Notes: generated from the letters alone by a model not told the origin. A stretch of DNA of 64,000 bases from Proteromonas lacertae (GCA_002245135.1 NGBS01000325.1:1-64000), one strand, 5' to 3'. Positions 34,800-48,235 are shown, counted from the stretch's first letter. Program-made: numbers and translations.

Positions 34800-36555
34800 A
34801 TGTCATTATTTACATTCGGTATCGATTTAGGAACTACTTTTTCATGCGTTGCTACTAGTCGTGATGGTAAAAGTGATGCTATACCCAATGAAATGGGAAA
34901 ACGAACATCTCCTTCATATGTGGCATTTCTTAGCGATAAAATATTGGTTGGTGAAGCAGCTAAAAATCAAACATCTAGTAATATTGAAAACACTGTTTAT
35001 GATGCTAAAAGAATGATTGGTCATAAATTCAGTGAAAAAGGAGTTCAAGATGATAAGAAACATTGGGGTTTTGAAGTGGTTGAAGATAAAGATGGTAGCT
35101 GTTTGATAAATGTGACATATAAAGGAAGTAAATATCAAGCCACTCCTCAAGAGATTTCAAGTCATGTATTAGGTTATTTGGGTAAATTGGTGAGTGAAAA
35201 ATATAAAATTGATGATAAGACAACAAGACATGCAGTAATAACTGTTCCTGCTTATTTTGATAATGCTCAACGAAGAGCTACAATTCAAGCTGGTGAATTA
35301 GCTGGAATGAATGTATTACAAATCGTGAATGAACCAACAGCAGCAGCAATTGCTTATGGATATAAATACTTTGTTGATAATAAGAATCGAACAATCTTAG
35401 TATATGATTTTGGAGGAGGAACATTTGATGTTTCAATAATCGAAATTCATGATAAAAAGATTCGAGTAAAAGCAACAGGAGGAGATACTCATTTAGGAGG
35501 TGAAGATGTAAATCAGGTGTTATTGAACTATTATATTCAACAAAGTAAGTAGATGAAGTGGAAATGGACTTATTAAGATATGCAAGAAAGATGTATATCA
35601 GTTGAAGAAAAGCAATAGAAGAAGCCTAAAATCCAGTTAAGTGTGATGGAATCAACAGATGTAGATTGTGATCTATTAGAAGATAATGATATTGATACAA
35701 CTCTCACTAGATCATTGTTTAATCGATTAAATGAAAATTTATTCCAAAAGACCAATAACAATTGTTCAAAATGTATTAAAAGATAGTGGCTTAAGTAAAA
35801 CTGATATAAATGATGTAGTATTAATAGGTGGAAGTAGTAAAATTCCTCGAGTTCAAGAGTTACTTCGAACATTCTTTGGAAAGCCAGCTAATAAAGATAT
35901 AAATCCTGATGAAGCTGTAGCAATGGGAGCTGCCATCTTAGCTGAAGATATCTTGAAAGGAGTTCGTGAAGAGAGAGAAAGTGATGGAAAGATAGTTTTA
36001 AAAGATATAAAAACTGGTGAAGTATTAAATCCAAATGATCATATAATTGAAGAGAATATTTCAAGTGGAGGTGGAATAATTACCGGTAAAAGTGGTCGAA
36101 AAGTGATTGTTCCAAATAGTTCAGGAAGTGGTAAAAAAGTAGTAGTTCCTAATTCAAATGGATTTAAAGTTCCAATCAAACCAAGTGCTGGAAGAAAAAT
36201 AGTAGTTGAAGATATTCTAACTCATAGTCTTGGTATAAAACTACAGGGTGATATTTATTCTATTATATTAGAAAAAGGAATGGCAATTCCAGCAACAAAT
36301 ACTGAACAGTATTGCACTTCAGTAGATTATCAAGATAATATTGGATTTAATTTTTATGAAGGTGAAGATCCAGTTGCATCTCATAATAGAGTATTATATC
36401 CAGTAAGTTTCCCTGTAAAACCCAAACCAGAGGGTGAAGTAGTTGATATTTGTACTTTGTCCATAAATGAGAATGGCATTATTGATGTTCAACTGAAACC
36501 CGAAACTCCAGGTGATTTTGAACCACAAAGTCTTTCATTTTCACTTAAAAATTAA
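34800..36555 (+). pseudogene. Lidless Hsp70-like gene, copy 1 (broken)
   Basis: The ATPase domain begins [20 protein letters not shown] with the nucleotide-binding GIDLGTT, then [32 protein letters not shown] and [11 protein letters not shown]. The substrate domain (HSLGIKLQGD, GMAIPATNTEQY, GEDPVASHNRVLYP) ends at SFSLKN, so the helical lid and any EEVD tail are missing. A 30-residue Gly/Lys/Val insertion ([18 protein letters not shown]) sits in the linker. Lesions: a stop at 35550-35552 followed by about 90 bp of garbled sequence, and a one-base insertion at about 35755 shared with copy 2. Even unbroken it would be a divergent Hsp70 of about 585 residues. It probably makes no full-length protein. 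Confidence 0.85.
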
Positions 36556-36973
36556 TAATTTTTATTATTTTCCATTTTATATTAATTTTTATTCTACTCA
36601 CTTATCTAGATAATATGTTATATAAGCTTAATTCATTATTTATAAAGAGAATTTTAAAAAAGCTTGATCAAACTCAAGCAAATTAAAAATACATTCAAAC
36701 ATGTATTAATTGAAAAAATGATTTAGAATATTTCATTTAGAATAGTTCCTTAGTAAATTAGTTTTATTATCTAAATTCACCAATTATATTTCAATAGTAT
36801 CAATACATTTGTTAATCCATCAATTGAGTTATTTACCTTTAAAATTCGTGTTATATATTAATATAACACAACAATATATGAATTATAACAACAGTAAATA
36901 AGCATATTGAAAATTACATAATATTTAAGTAATAAATAGTCAAGATTTCTATCATGGATAAGAAATGAGATAC
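36556..36973. other. Spacer with no recognisable gene
   Basis: About 420 bp of AT-rich DNA lie between Hsp70 copy 1 and the third Hsp70 fragment. No coding frame or RNA gene is evident. Confidence 0.5.
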
Positions 36974-37434
36974 ATTAGAAGATAATGATATTGATACAAC
37001 TCTCACTAGATCATTATTTAATCGATTAAATGAAAATTTATTCCAAAAGACCATAACAATTGTTCAAAATGTATTAAAAGATAGTGGCTTAAGTAAAACT
37101 GATATAAATGATGTAGTATTAATAGGTGGAAGTAGTAAAATTCCTCGAGTTCAAGAGTTACTTCGAACATTCTTTGGAAAGCCAGCTAATAAAGATATAA
37201 ATCCTGATGAAGCTGTAGCAATGGGAGCTGCCATCTTAGCTGAAGATATCTTGAAAGGAGTTCGTGAAGAGAGAGAAAGTGATGGAAAGATAGTTTTAAA
37301 AGATATAAAAACTGGTGAAGTATTAAATCCAAATGATCATATAATTGAAGAGAATATTTCAAGTGGAGGTGGAATAATTGCCGGTAAAAGTGGTCGAAAA
37401 GTGATTGTTCCAAATAGTTCAGGAAGTGGTAAAA
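36974..37434 (+). pseudogene. Hsp70 internal fragment, third copy
   Basis: This 460-bp piece is almost identical to copy 1 from EDNDIDT to [16 protein letters not shown], then breaks off into unrelated sequence at both ends. It lacks the one-base insertion shared by copies 1 and 2 (ACCATAAC at 37050 against ACCAATAAC), so here the frame [20 protein letters not shown] is intact. It has no ATPase start and is not a gene. Confidence 0.85.
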
Positions 37435-37673
37435 GTATGAAATATTTATCCTATATTTCGATTATATATGTATTACAGTATATTATTGTTTATAACAGAG
37501 ATAAGGAATGTAAATATCATCCTCTTCGAAATTCAAGGGTATCTATTTTATATTTATATTTACTCTAGATTTATACCATTTATTTTCGCTAGGCTACTAA
37601 GCTCCTGTATTATTTAAATTAGAAAAGCTTGATTCAGTCGAACAAAAAACATGAACAAAATTGATTGGTCAGA

Positions 37674-40552
37674 ATGTTATTATTGTTTTTTCTCTTCTGT
37701 CTTGCGAGTGCTGAACTTGTAACTAATGCCACCGTTGAGGTATATTATGATTCTCATGGAGGGTTATATTTAAACTATGAACAAGGCTATGTTAATGAAA
37801 TTATTAATAATCAGAACTTCGAACTATCAGCTGGAGATGCAAAAGCTACATTTGAGATAAAAAATCATCAAATAACGTTATTACACTACTTTCCACAACC
37901 TAAAAAGGAAGAAAAACAATTACAAGGATATTATTCTCCTATGTATGGTAAGACATTATACGTTGGAGTATTTAGAGGTGCTAATAGAAAAGATACAACT
38001 AAATGCACAACAGATTTTCGAGCTAGAGAGTATGTAAGAATAATCGATTTAGGTATGAGACTGTGGGGCGCTAACCAATTCAGAATATCACAAGGCAAAG
38101 ATCTTTATGTTAGTTCCCAATGTCTTGTTATTCCTGAAGAAATTTATGGCAAAAGGTAATTCAGGTACAATTAACAACGAATTATATAACGCAGCTAAAA
38201 AGATAGATAAAATTCCCAAAGTATCAGTAAGATGGTATGTAAATGATGATTATTTAGGAGGATGGTTAGGTTTAGCAGCTGTTGGTAGTCCAATGGTTGT
38301 CGCAAATAGAAATTCAAATTATTGGTTAATCTGTAAGATAAATTGGGATGTAAACGATCCAAATAATAATAAAATAAAGGTAATAATGCATGAATTTGGT
38401 CATAGTACTGGTTTCCACCATGGAGGTACACAAAGTGCTGCTACAACAGGAGTTTACACAACATTTAATGCAATTGACAATTATAATGATTGTGCAAATA
38501 TAATGGGGAATTGTGCTCCTTGGGATAGGACAATTACTGCTAATCAATATTATGTAATGATTGTAAGAAGTAAACCTGAACCATGGCAGTTTAAATATCC
38601 TGAAATAGGAATTCATAAATATCGATTATATGCCTTTGATCATCCATATAGTCGATATTATTTAGGTACAAATGAATCATTTCATAATGATACAGAAATG
38701 ATAGATGGAATAGAGTTTAAATACAACTGTATTGCAATTAGAGTATTAGTAAACAAAACATTAACTAGTAAATATGCTGGTGCTGATGGTACGAGTGGTT
38801 CAATAATGTTTGAATATAAATGGAATGGTGCAGGTCAACAAAGTGGTCAAGAATTTGGTGTTAGAGTTACTTATGGATTTAATCAAAAAGGTAATTTATT
38901 ACAAGGTAATTTAGATGGTTTTAAATCATGGGGAGATAGTGAAATTATACCTGGAGTAGATTATTATCCATCTGATTTTGATACAGGAACATTAAGAGTA
39001 AAAGTAACGAAAATATACAGAACTGTGTTAAAAGAATCTAAAGAAATCGAAATAACTAAAGAAAATAAAAGAAGATATGATGAACCAAGTTATGTAGAAT
39101 TAGAAATCGAATTTTATCCAAATCGAAAACCACCAACAACATCACCTCCAAGTGGTTTACCAAATTTCGTATTCTCCCCAAGTTTCTTTAATTGTAAAAA
39201 GAGTGATGGTGAAAATGGATATAGTTGTTCAAGATCTACAACATCAAGTGGCTGGTTTTACTTTGTAAATAATGGAAATCGAAATAAAAATGTTCCTAGA
39301 TTATATAAAGCTGGAAAGATAAATTTCATTAGAGCTAGAAAATCACTTCGTTCATTCAATGGAGCTGATTATTCAAGTACTTTGTTATGTTATGGAGATA
39401 ATGGAAAGAAATGTATTGAAATGAATATTGAATCAGTTTCATTTTCAGGTGTAAGAAGACTGAATTTCCAAAATGGAAAAGTGAAAAGAACGAAATTAAA
39501 TGATGTAAATGCGACAGTTGAAGATATGGGAAATATGAATGTAATATATGGCAGTGGTTTAGAAGTTGGAGAAGGTGGAAGAGCCTTTATAAGTGATTTA
39601 TTTGGAAATGAAAAAGATATAAAAGTGATAGATAAATCCTTTTTAGAAATGTTACCTTCATTAGAAACAGATGGATTTAGTGAAGGAGCTGTAATGGTAA
39701 AAGATAAAAGTGGAAAAGTAACATATTATAATGGTTTTACACTATATAATCCACAAAGTGGAAATCGAGCAGCAATCGAGTTTAATGATGAAAATGGTGG
39801 TAGATTTGTATTATCTCCAGCTGTAATGCCAAGTAATAAACACTCAACCACAACTTCATTATTATTTTCAATAAGATTAAAAGCTGATAATTGGTTTATT
39901 TATCCAATAACCTATTTGAAAGATAATGATTTTGTATTTATTGATTTTAAAGGGGTTGTTCCAAGTGGATTAATAATGACAATAGAAACTGATATGGATG
40001 AATATAGTCAAGATTTAAGTGTATTAGGTGGTATAAATGACATATCATATAAGTTGACATTTTTAGAAATGAATAAAGCAACAGGTGGTTGGGGTGAAAT
40101 AGATAGAATCAAGTTTAATAAAGATATTCAAATACAAAATATCAGGCCAATATATGGAAGTAAAGTTGGAAATCAAATAACAGCTGTGAAAGCTGTTTCT
40201 GAAGATATAACATTTAATGGTTATAAATACAGAATAGAATCTCCAGCAACAGAAGCTAAATATATTTACAATAAAGTAGATGTAGATATAAATGGTGAAG
40301 AATATTCATTTGATAGTTCAACATCCACGCAAAGTGTGAAAAGTTTAGAAAAGAAAGGATTAAGCACCATTTGTAATAGTTTTAATAATTTTAGCAGTTA
40401 TAGTTGTATTAGTTGGAATAATCTTTGTGTATATTAAAATAAAATCAAAGAATAAAAGAAGTAGTAGAACGACAACTAGAAATGCCTATTCAGGTCAATC
40501 TAGTTATGGTGGTGCTGGTTCTACATATAGACCTCCAATAATGGGAAAATAG
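37674..40552 (+). CDS. Secreted metzincin-type metalloprotease (M11-like) with C-terminal membrane segment
   Basis: The ATG at 37674 gives a signal peptide (MLLLFFLFCLASAELV). The zinc site is HEFGHSTGFHH, a full HExxHxxGxxH metzincin motif, followed by a Met-turn-like NIMGNCAPWD; the layout resembles gametolysin-type M11 peptidases. The long C-terminal part is beta-rich (SWGDSEIIPGVDYYPSDFD) with a Pro/Ser linker near 39130. A one-base shift in an A run at about 38153 separates the first 160 residues, and another in a T run at about 40370 hides a membrane helix (IVIVLIILAVIVVLVGIIFV) with a basic Ser/Gly/Tyr tail ending PIMGK. With both corrected it is a type I membrane protease of about 960 residues. 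It sits between the arms of the Hsp70/tRNA inverted repeat. Confidence 0.75.
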
Positions 40553-40739
40553 ATAAAATGAGAATTGTGTGAGAGGGTTTTATAACTTTATACTTTTATT
40601 ATTATGAATATATTTATTTGATAATAAAATAAATATAATAAATGGAGATGAATAGAAATTATTATTATTTTAATGAAAATGAAAGACTTCGAGGTTCAAA
40701 GTCGCCAGTTAGTATCTAGGAATCGAATTTTCACATCAA

Positions 40740-42424
40740 TAATAGCCATTAGAATTGATTGATAATGTAATATTCTCTTTTACTTCACCTTTTGGTTTAG
40801 GTTTTATATGATATATCTTACACTATAAAGTACTCTATTACGAGAAGCAACTGGATCTTCACCTTCATAGAAATTGTAAGATAAGTTATTTTTGATAATC
40901 TACTGCTGTCCAATACTGTTCAGTATTTGTTGCTGGAATTGCCATTCCTTTTTCTAATATAATGGAATAAATCATCCATTGTAAGGTTTGTTACCTAAGA
41001 CTGTGATTTAGAATATCTTCAACTACTATTTTTCTTCCAGCACTTGGTTTGATTGGAACTTTAAATCCATTTGAATTAGGAACTACTACTTTTTTACCAC
41101 TTCCTGAACTATTTGGAACAATCACTTTTCGACCACTTTTACCGGTAATTATTCCACCTCCACTTGAAACATTCTCTTCAATTATATGATCATTTGGATT
41201 TAATACTTCACCAGTTTTTATATCTTTTAAAACTATCTTTCCATCACTTTCTCTCTCTTCACGAACTCCTTTCAAGATATCTTCAGCTAAGATGGCAGCT
41301 CCCATTGCTACAGCTTCATCAGGATTTATATCTTTATTAGCTGGCTTTCCAAAGAATGTTCGAAGTAACTCTTGAACTCGAGGAATTTTACTACTTCCAC
41401 CTATTAATACTACATCATTTATATCAGTTTTACTTAAGCCACTATCTTTTAATACATTTTGAACAATTGTTATTGGTCTTTTGGAATAAATTTTCATTTA
41501 ATCGATTAAATAATGATCTAGTGAGAGCTTGTATCAATATCATTATCTTCTAATAGATCACAATCTACATCTGTTGATTCCATCACACTTAACTGGATTT
41601 TAGCTTCTTCTATTGCTTTTCTTAAACTATAAATCTTTTTTGCATTCTTTTTTATTGATACACCACTTTCTTCTACTACTTTGTTTATATAGTAGTTCAA
41701 TAACACCTGATTTACATCTTCACCTCCTAAATGAGTATCTCCTCCTGTTGCTTTTACTCGAATCTTTTTATCATGAATTTCGATTATTGAAACATCAAAT
41801 GTTCCTCCTCCAAAATCATATACTAAGATTGTTCGATTCTTATTATCAACAAAGTATTTATATCCATAAGCAATTGCTGCTGCTGTTGGTTCATTCACGA
41901 TTTGTAATACATTCATTCCAGCTAATTCACCAGCTTGAATTGTAGCTCTTCGTTGAGCATTATCAAAATAAGCAGGAACAGTTATTACTGCATGTCTTGT
42001 TGTCTTATCATCAATTTTATATTTTTCACTCACCAATTTACCCAAATAACCTAATACATGACTTGAAATCTCTTGAGGAGTGGCTTGATATTTACTTCCT
42101 TTATATGTCACATTTATCAAACAGCTACCATCTTTATCTTCAACCACTTCAAAACCCCAATGTTTCTTATCATCTTGAACTCCTTTTTCACTGAATTTAT
42201 GACCAATCATTCTTTTAGCATCATAAACAGTGTTTTCAATGTTACTAGATGTTTGATTTTTAGCTGCTTCACCAACCAATATTTTATCAGCTAAGAAATG
42301 CCACATATGAAGGAGATGTTCGTTTTCCCATTTCATTGGGTATAGCATCACTTTTACCATCACGACTAGTAGCAACGCATGAAAAAGTAGTTCCTAAATC
42401 GATACCGAATGTAAATAATGACAT
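40740..42424 (-). pseudogene. Lidless Hsp70-like gene, copy 2 (broken)
   Basis: It is the inverted partner of copy 1 and begins [20 protein letters not shown] at 42424. Lesions on this strand: an extra base near 42288 after SPSYVAFL, an extra base near 41527, and the insertion near 41474 that copy 1 also has. The region that is garbled in copy 1 is readable here ([20 protein letters not shown]). The 3' end decays after EDILNHSL, though traces such as NFYEGEDPVASRNRVL remain at about 40825-40885. No full-length product is possible. Confidence 0.85.
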
Positions 42425-42713
42425 TTTTAATTCTCAACTGTATTTTGATGTATTTACAGTAGAATTTACAGTGTATTAATTGTATTAACGTACAAGGTAG
42501 AGTATAGAATGAATATTAGTTGATTACGTTATGAATAGATAATATGCGACAATTTGTGGATGTTAATATCTTTTAAAAGAAAAGATATTGATGTTTTCTA
42601 TAAAATATATAAAAATTATTTAAAAATATTAATTCAAGTGTTTAACCATTAATATTATATGTTAAAAATAATTTAGAAGTTCTATATAAATGAGATAAAA
42701 AAAGAAAAACATT

Positions 42714-42795
42714 CGACAACGATGAGATTCGAACTCACGCGGGAAAATCCCAATGACTTAGCAGGCCATCGCCTTAACCACTCGGCCACGTTGTC
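42714..42795 (-). tRNA. tRNA-Ser (GCT), second copy
   Basis: The reverse complement is identical over all 82 nt to the tRNA at 34432-34513, with the same acceptor stem, GCT anticodon and long variable arm. Nothing suggests it is inactive. Confidence 0.95.
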
Positions 42796-42972
42796 TTACC
42801 TAAATTTCTGAAGAAAGTTTACATAAACAATGAGTAATTTTAAATTTAATTATATTGCTAAAGAGAAGTATAATCTAACAAACAAACATTAAAAAATAAA
42901 ATTCAACAGTATATATATCCATTATCAACATAATATTTCATTTTTATTTATTATTCTTCATCAAACATTAAT

Positions 42973-44063
<1,091 letters not shown>

Positions 44064-44291
44064 TGTGAGTGAATAAAGAAAGATATTAAAATGACGATTC
44101 AGAAAATTCCTAGAAGATTCCTTAAAATTAAAAACACAATCCTAAAGCTGTTATGATTACTATCATATGAAGTATATTTTACATTCATTGTACATCATTT
44201 TTAATAAATCAAAAACAAAAGTGAGATATCTTAATCACATATTTATATAAACCAAATATACTTATTTGTAATATACAAAAACTATTCTAAG
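44064..44291. promoter_or_regulatory. Upstream region of aldo/keto reductase copy 2
   Basis: The 60 bp next to the start are shared with copy 1 and hold two GAAnnTTC boxes (about 44103-44121 on the minus strand). Farther out, homology to copy 1 ends. Confidence 0.4.
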
Positions 44292-44663
44292 CTAATCAAA
44301 TCCACTACTAGAATCAGAGATAGAAACATTGAAATCATCTTCATCATCATCTGTAAGATGAACATCTGATGTTGATAATTCTAAAAATAAGTTATAACTA
44401 TTAATAATATATTCATACCTATATTTCCATTGACAAATCTCAAACCAGTTCCTCCAATTATTTTGTTAGTTTTACATTGTATTGAATACTATATTAAAAC
44501 ATATTTTTACATAATATATACTTTTGATTTAGCTAATTCTTCTAATTGATTAATTCTCTTTTCATCGGAAATATAAGTGGGTGTAATCCACTCTATATAT
44601 GTACATAAATGGAATACTATCAGAAATCAGGTCTGGTTCTATCGTAGGCAAGAGAAAATTCAT
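44292..44663 (-). CDS. Small acidic-tailed protein of unknown function
   Basis: The exons read MNFLLPTIEPDLISDSIPF, EWITPTYISDEKRINQLEEL, then after a small intron YSIQCKTNKIIGGTGLRF and after another LTDDDEDDFNVSISDSSSGF. Joining the first two needs a very short gap (about 12 nt) or a frame correction near 44600. The protein would be about 100 residues with an acidic Ser-rich end. I recognise no family. Its start lies 60 bp from the divergent VPS9 gene, so the two share a promoter region. Confidence 0.45.
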
Positions 44664-44722
44664 AAACAGTTAAAATATAGTTTGATATATCAAGCTTGTG
44701 TTTTATTTGTTTTGTATTTCTA

Positions 44723-46176
44723 ATGGATCCCTTTTCAGTCTTCGACCCGTTTACGCCTGCAGTGCCTACTCCAACACCATTAGCTCCGCAATCTGAAGGA
44801 TATCCTGATGTTTCAGGTCTATTTGGCTCAGATGCTACCCAACAGAATTCTACCAATGAATCATCAACAAATCAAAATTTCATGTCAGAAAATGAGCTAT
44901 TTGACATTCTTGGAACAGATAATAAGTCAAAAGAAAATGATGATTCTAAAATGACTCCTACAACCAACAACAAAATAAATGCTATGTCAGTAGAAGATTC
45001 GGTTGAAGATCACCAAAAGAAAGAGCCAGAAAAACAAAAAACAATTGTTGAGAGATTCCAAGAGATTATGGAGCCAGATGAAACAGAAATCAAAGCCCAA
45101 GAATTATTTAATGTATAATATTTTCATATATTCACTTTTAATGTAATTTAGACTGTTGAAACTCACATTACAGCACTTAAATCTCATTATGAAGAATTAA
45201 AGTCATGTTTACAAACAATGCAGGATATATTATATCCACCTGAAGAGTCATTTGAAGCAAAATTCAAGAAAACTCACAAAAAGAACAATCAACAAGAGAA
45301 TGTAGTTCATCAAAAGTTTAAATCACTTTTTGGAAGAAGTAATGAATTAGAATCAGCAGAACAACAACAACATAAACAGTATAATATATACTATAAAAAT
45401 TAATTTTTACATGTGTATAGAAAAGGAGCAGGAAGTACAATAAAAGAGAAGCAACATGAAGCATTAGATAAAGCATACACTGATTTCTTAAAAACTCACG
45501 ATTTGTTAGGGAAATCAGTTGATGCATCAAAAGATGCGTATATAAATATAATATCATTATTTATGTATTTATATATAGAAAAGAAGAATTACAAAAATAT
45601 TTAAATTTATGCCAAAAAAATAAACAGATTAGTATCTTATATCAAAATGATGATGGTGAGATGAGTTTATCTCGAGCCGAGCAAAGGAAAGAGTGGTTTA
45701 GTGAATTTAAAGATAGAATGACGAAAACAGAAGCAGGGTATATATACTTGTTATTTTTAATTTATATATAAATAGTCCTTTGAATGTGATTTACAATAAT
45801 TTCATCAGTTCAACTCAAGAAAAAATTGATGCTTATAAAAAAGAAAAAGCTAATATTGAAGAAAGAAGAAAACTGCGAAGAGAAGGTAAATTAAAGCCAA
45901 CAACTCCACCACAAGCTGCTTATAAACTAGCAAGTGGAATAAAAATGCTAAAAGAAAAAGTAAAAGAAAGAGCATCTTCTTCAGCTAGAAACAGTGATTT
46001 AAATACTGATTTATTTGGATATATTAACACCAGAATTATCGAACCATAGTAATGGCAATAATAATAATGATGGTGTAGCTCCAATAACTCCAAATTCAAA
46101 TAATGATATAGATGAAGATGAACAAGATCAGAAGAGATTAGAACAATTAGAACAGGAATATATAGATGTATAAATG

Positions 46177-46207
<31 letters not shown>

Positions 46208-47058
46208 ATAGAATCCAATATATGACAGAATTCACAACTTTTTAGATGAATTTATGTGTCATGTTGAAGAGAATGCTGCTTGGAAAGGTGCATCAGATGA
46301 ATTACTTCAAGGAGCTCGAGATGCATTTGAAAAGATGATAATAATGAGATTCAGTAATGAAACAATATTAAGAATAAGAAATGAATTAAAAGAAGATGAT
46401 ACTTCATTATATAATCGAACTTGGGATTTAAGTGTATATATATATATATAATATAATATAATATTTAATAATTAGTTTATTACTCCTAAAGAATTAGATT
46501 TTGATAGTAATTATATAAAACCTGAAATGATGGAAATGGCTGTTCAAGAACTGAGAAGAATGGATTTACAACCATCTCCTTGTGAACAAGTATATATATA
46601 TATATATATATAATGATTATTATTTCTAATTCATTTTTATTAGATGGATTGTATCGTTGAAGCTAGTCGTATAGTTGGTACGATGATTTCATTAAATGAT
46701 AAAGATGCAAATGGTGCTGATGATTTCTTACCTGCTTTTATATTCACATTATTACATGCTAAATTAGGTCATGCTAAATCTACAATTGAATTTATTGAGA
46801 AGATAAGAGGTCCGAGTGCTTTAAGAGCTAAGTATAAATTAAATAATTATATTTAAAATATAGTGATGGATATTGTTTTACTACATTTTGTAGTGCAATT
46901 GCCTTCATTGAACAAGTTGATGCTTCTTTGCTTAGAATGGATGAAACTGTGTTTAATATGTATATGAATATTATATTTATTGTGTTTATAATAGTAAGAT
47001 TCAAGAAAGTAGAGAAAGATATTGTGATCATTACAATGATGTTAGTCTTAGAGATTAA
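44723..47058 (+). CDS. VPS9-domain Rab5-type guanine nucleotide exchange factor
   Basis: The start MDPFSVFDPFTP carries two DPF motifs of the kind that bind the AP2 appendage, which ties the protein to endocytosis. A long coiled coil follows (VETHITALKSHYEELKSCLQ, RKGAGSTIKEKQHEAL, KLKPTTPPQAAYKLASG). The helical bundle VEENAAWKGASDELLQGARD leads to the VPS9 core: CIVEASRIVGTMISL, GADDFLPAFIFTLLHAKLG with the catalytic Asp, STIEFIEKIRGPS and, after an intron, FCSAIAFIEQVDASLL. This matches Rabex/Vps9 exchange factors that activate Rab5-like GTPases on early endosomes. About nine introns, several made of TA repeats (for example 46172-46211, 46592-46643), interrupt it. The last exon reads IQESRERYCDHYNDVSLRD. 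Confidence 0.85.
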
Positions 47059-47160
47059 TAAATTATTATATACTGTTTATTTTTTTTAAATATATGTGTT
47101 TTAGAATATATAAATAAAAATATTAAAATTAGAATATAAATTTATATAAGATTTATAGTA

Positions 47161-47847
47161 TTATGCGTTACGTTCTGCAGTCAATCTATGCTCATACATA
47201 TACAATGCTTTCTTTTTAATTAGACAGAATTGACATGTTTTTTTATATTCCCTTTTTTCTATATTGATCATATCGAATCTTACTTTGCGAAGCTTTCTGT
47301 TGCACCTACTACATGATCTACTGTTCTTAATATGTTTTGATGATTTCTCCCAATCGCTTAAATCTGTATTCTTATATCTAGATGCACATTTATCACATAA
47401 TTCTTTTCCATTATAAATCAAACAATCTTTTAATTCTATCACTTTTGAACATTCAGAACAAGCAACTAGTTTTGATGGATTTTCACCTTGATACTTCACT
47501 GATTTGCGACATCTTTTGTTATCTTGATTAGTTTGCCATATATCAGGATATTTTTCACTCATATCATTTTCATTTCTCTTCTGATACAAATATTTTTGTG
47601 GTTCATTATCAGCAGAAGGTCGAAATCTCTTTAATTTAAAAATAAGAGATAAATCACCATCATTATCTTCAAATTTATCATTTTCATCATATAATGGATG
47701 ATCAAAAGGATTACTTTTAGTAATCATTGGTGCAGGCAAATTATTTTCAAATATGTTAGCTGACTCAATGCCAATTATAGAATCCGTATTATATATTCCA
47801 GCAATAATATTATTATTACCATCACTGTCATACGATTGCGTAAACAT
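47161..47847 (-). CDS. GATA-like zinc-finger protein
   Basis: The 228-residue single-exon protein has an acidic N-terminal half and two zinc modules. The first is CSECSKVIELKDCLIYNG followed by ELCDKCASRYKN, spaced like a GATA finger (CxxC, about 18, CxxC, with LCxxCxxRYK as in LCNACGLRYK). The W-R core of classical GATA is missing. The second is SCSRCNRKLRKVRFD followed by CQFCLIKKKAL. Basic residues surround both, so DNA binding is likely. It is convergent with the VPS9 gene (100-bp gap). Confidence 0.65.
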   Translation of the reverse strand: MFTQSYDSDGNNNIIAGIYNTDSIIGIESANIFENNLPAPMITKSNPFDHPLYDENDKFEDNDGDLSLIFKLKRFRPSADNEPQKYLYQKRNENDMSEKYPDIWQTNQDNKRCRKSVKYQGENPSKLVACSECSKVIELKDCLIYNGKELCDKCASRYKNTDLSDWEKSSKHIKNSRSCSRCNRKLRKVRFDMINIEKREYKKTCQFCLIKKKALYMYEHRLTAERNA

Positions 47848-48235
47848 CCTTAATTTTTAAAGAATTATTACTTGTAATAAACTCGATTTTACAAGCCAAT
47901 TCCCAAATGTAAATTTTTTATATCACACCAACTATTGTGTTTAAACCTCAAAAATTAATTAATTACTAACATATTGTGATTATTTATGTAATAGAAATAT
48001 ATTTAGTAAATTAGAATTTTACACCACTCAAAACATACAAATTTTAATCAAATATATACTGTAACACATAATAAAAATGATACATATCAATGCAACCTAT
48101 TATTTTTGTAAAACTTAAAAATTAAATCTATATCCTTATTATTCCATACATTAAAGTATTTTTGCCATATTTATGCGTTTTTCAATTCAATTTTTATATC
48201 AAACAATCAAACAAAATATAATAAAAATTAATTAT
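47848..48235. other. Spacer between zinc-finger and nucleoporin genes
   Basis: This AT-rich spacer holds the zinc-finger gene's promoter side and the nucleoporin gene's 3' side. No additional gene was seen. Confidence 0.5.

Larger units (their letters stand above)
34432..36555 (+). repeat. Left arm of a 2.1-kb inverted duplication (tRNA-Ser plus Hsp70)
   Basis: This arm matches 40740-42795 in reverse orientation, with an identical tRNA and near-identical Hsp70 sequence over most of its length. The 4.2-kb spacer between the arms holds an Hsp70 fragment and the metalloprotease gene. Confidence 0.9.
40740..42795 (-). repeat. Right arm of the inverted duplication (Hsp70 plus tRNA-Ser)
   Basis: It matches 34432-36555 in reverse. 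The outer end coincides with the 5' end of the tRNA gene; beyond it the sequence is unrelated and leads to aldo/keto reductase copy 2. Confidence 0.9.

Noticed and set aside
35278-41945. Long frames opposite the Hsp70 copies (for example 41613-41945 plus strand)
   Set aside because: They are antisense shadows of the conserved Hsp70 frame and show no domain-like composition.
34432-42795. The inverted arms as terminal inverted repeats of a transposon
   Set aside because: The arms consist of host-type genes (tRNA and Hsp70), no transposase lies between them and no target-site duplication was seen.
46172-46211. TA tracts as transcription terminators or origins
   Set aside because: They lie between in-frame exons with GT and AG borders, so they are introns.
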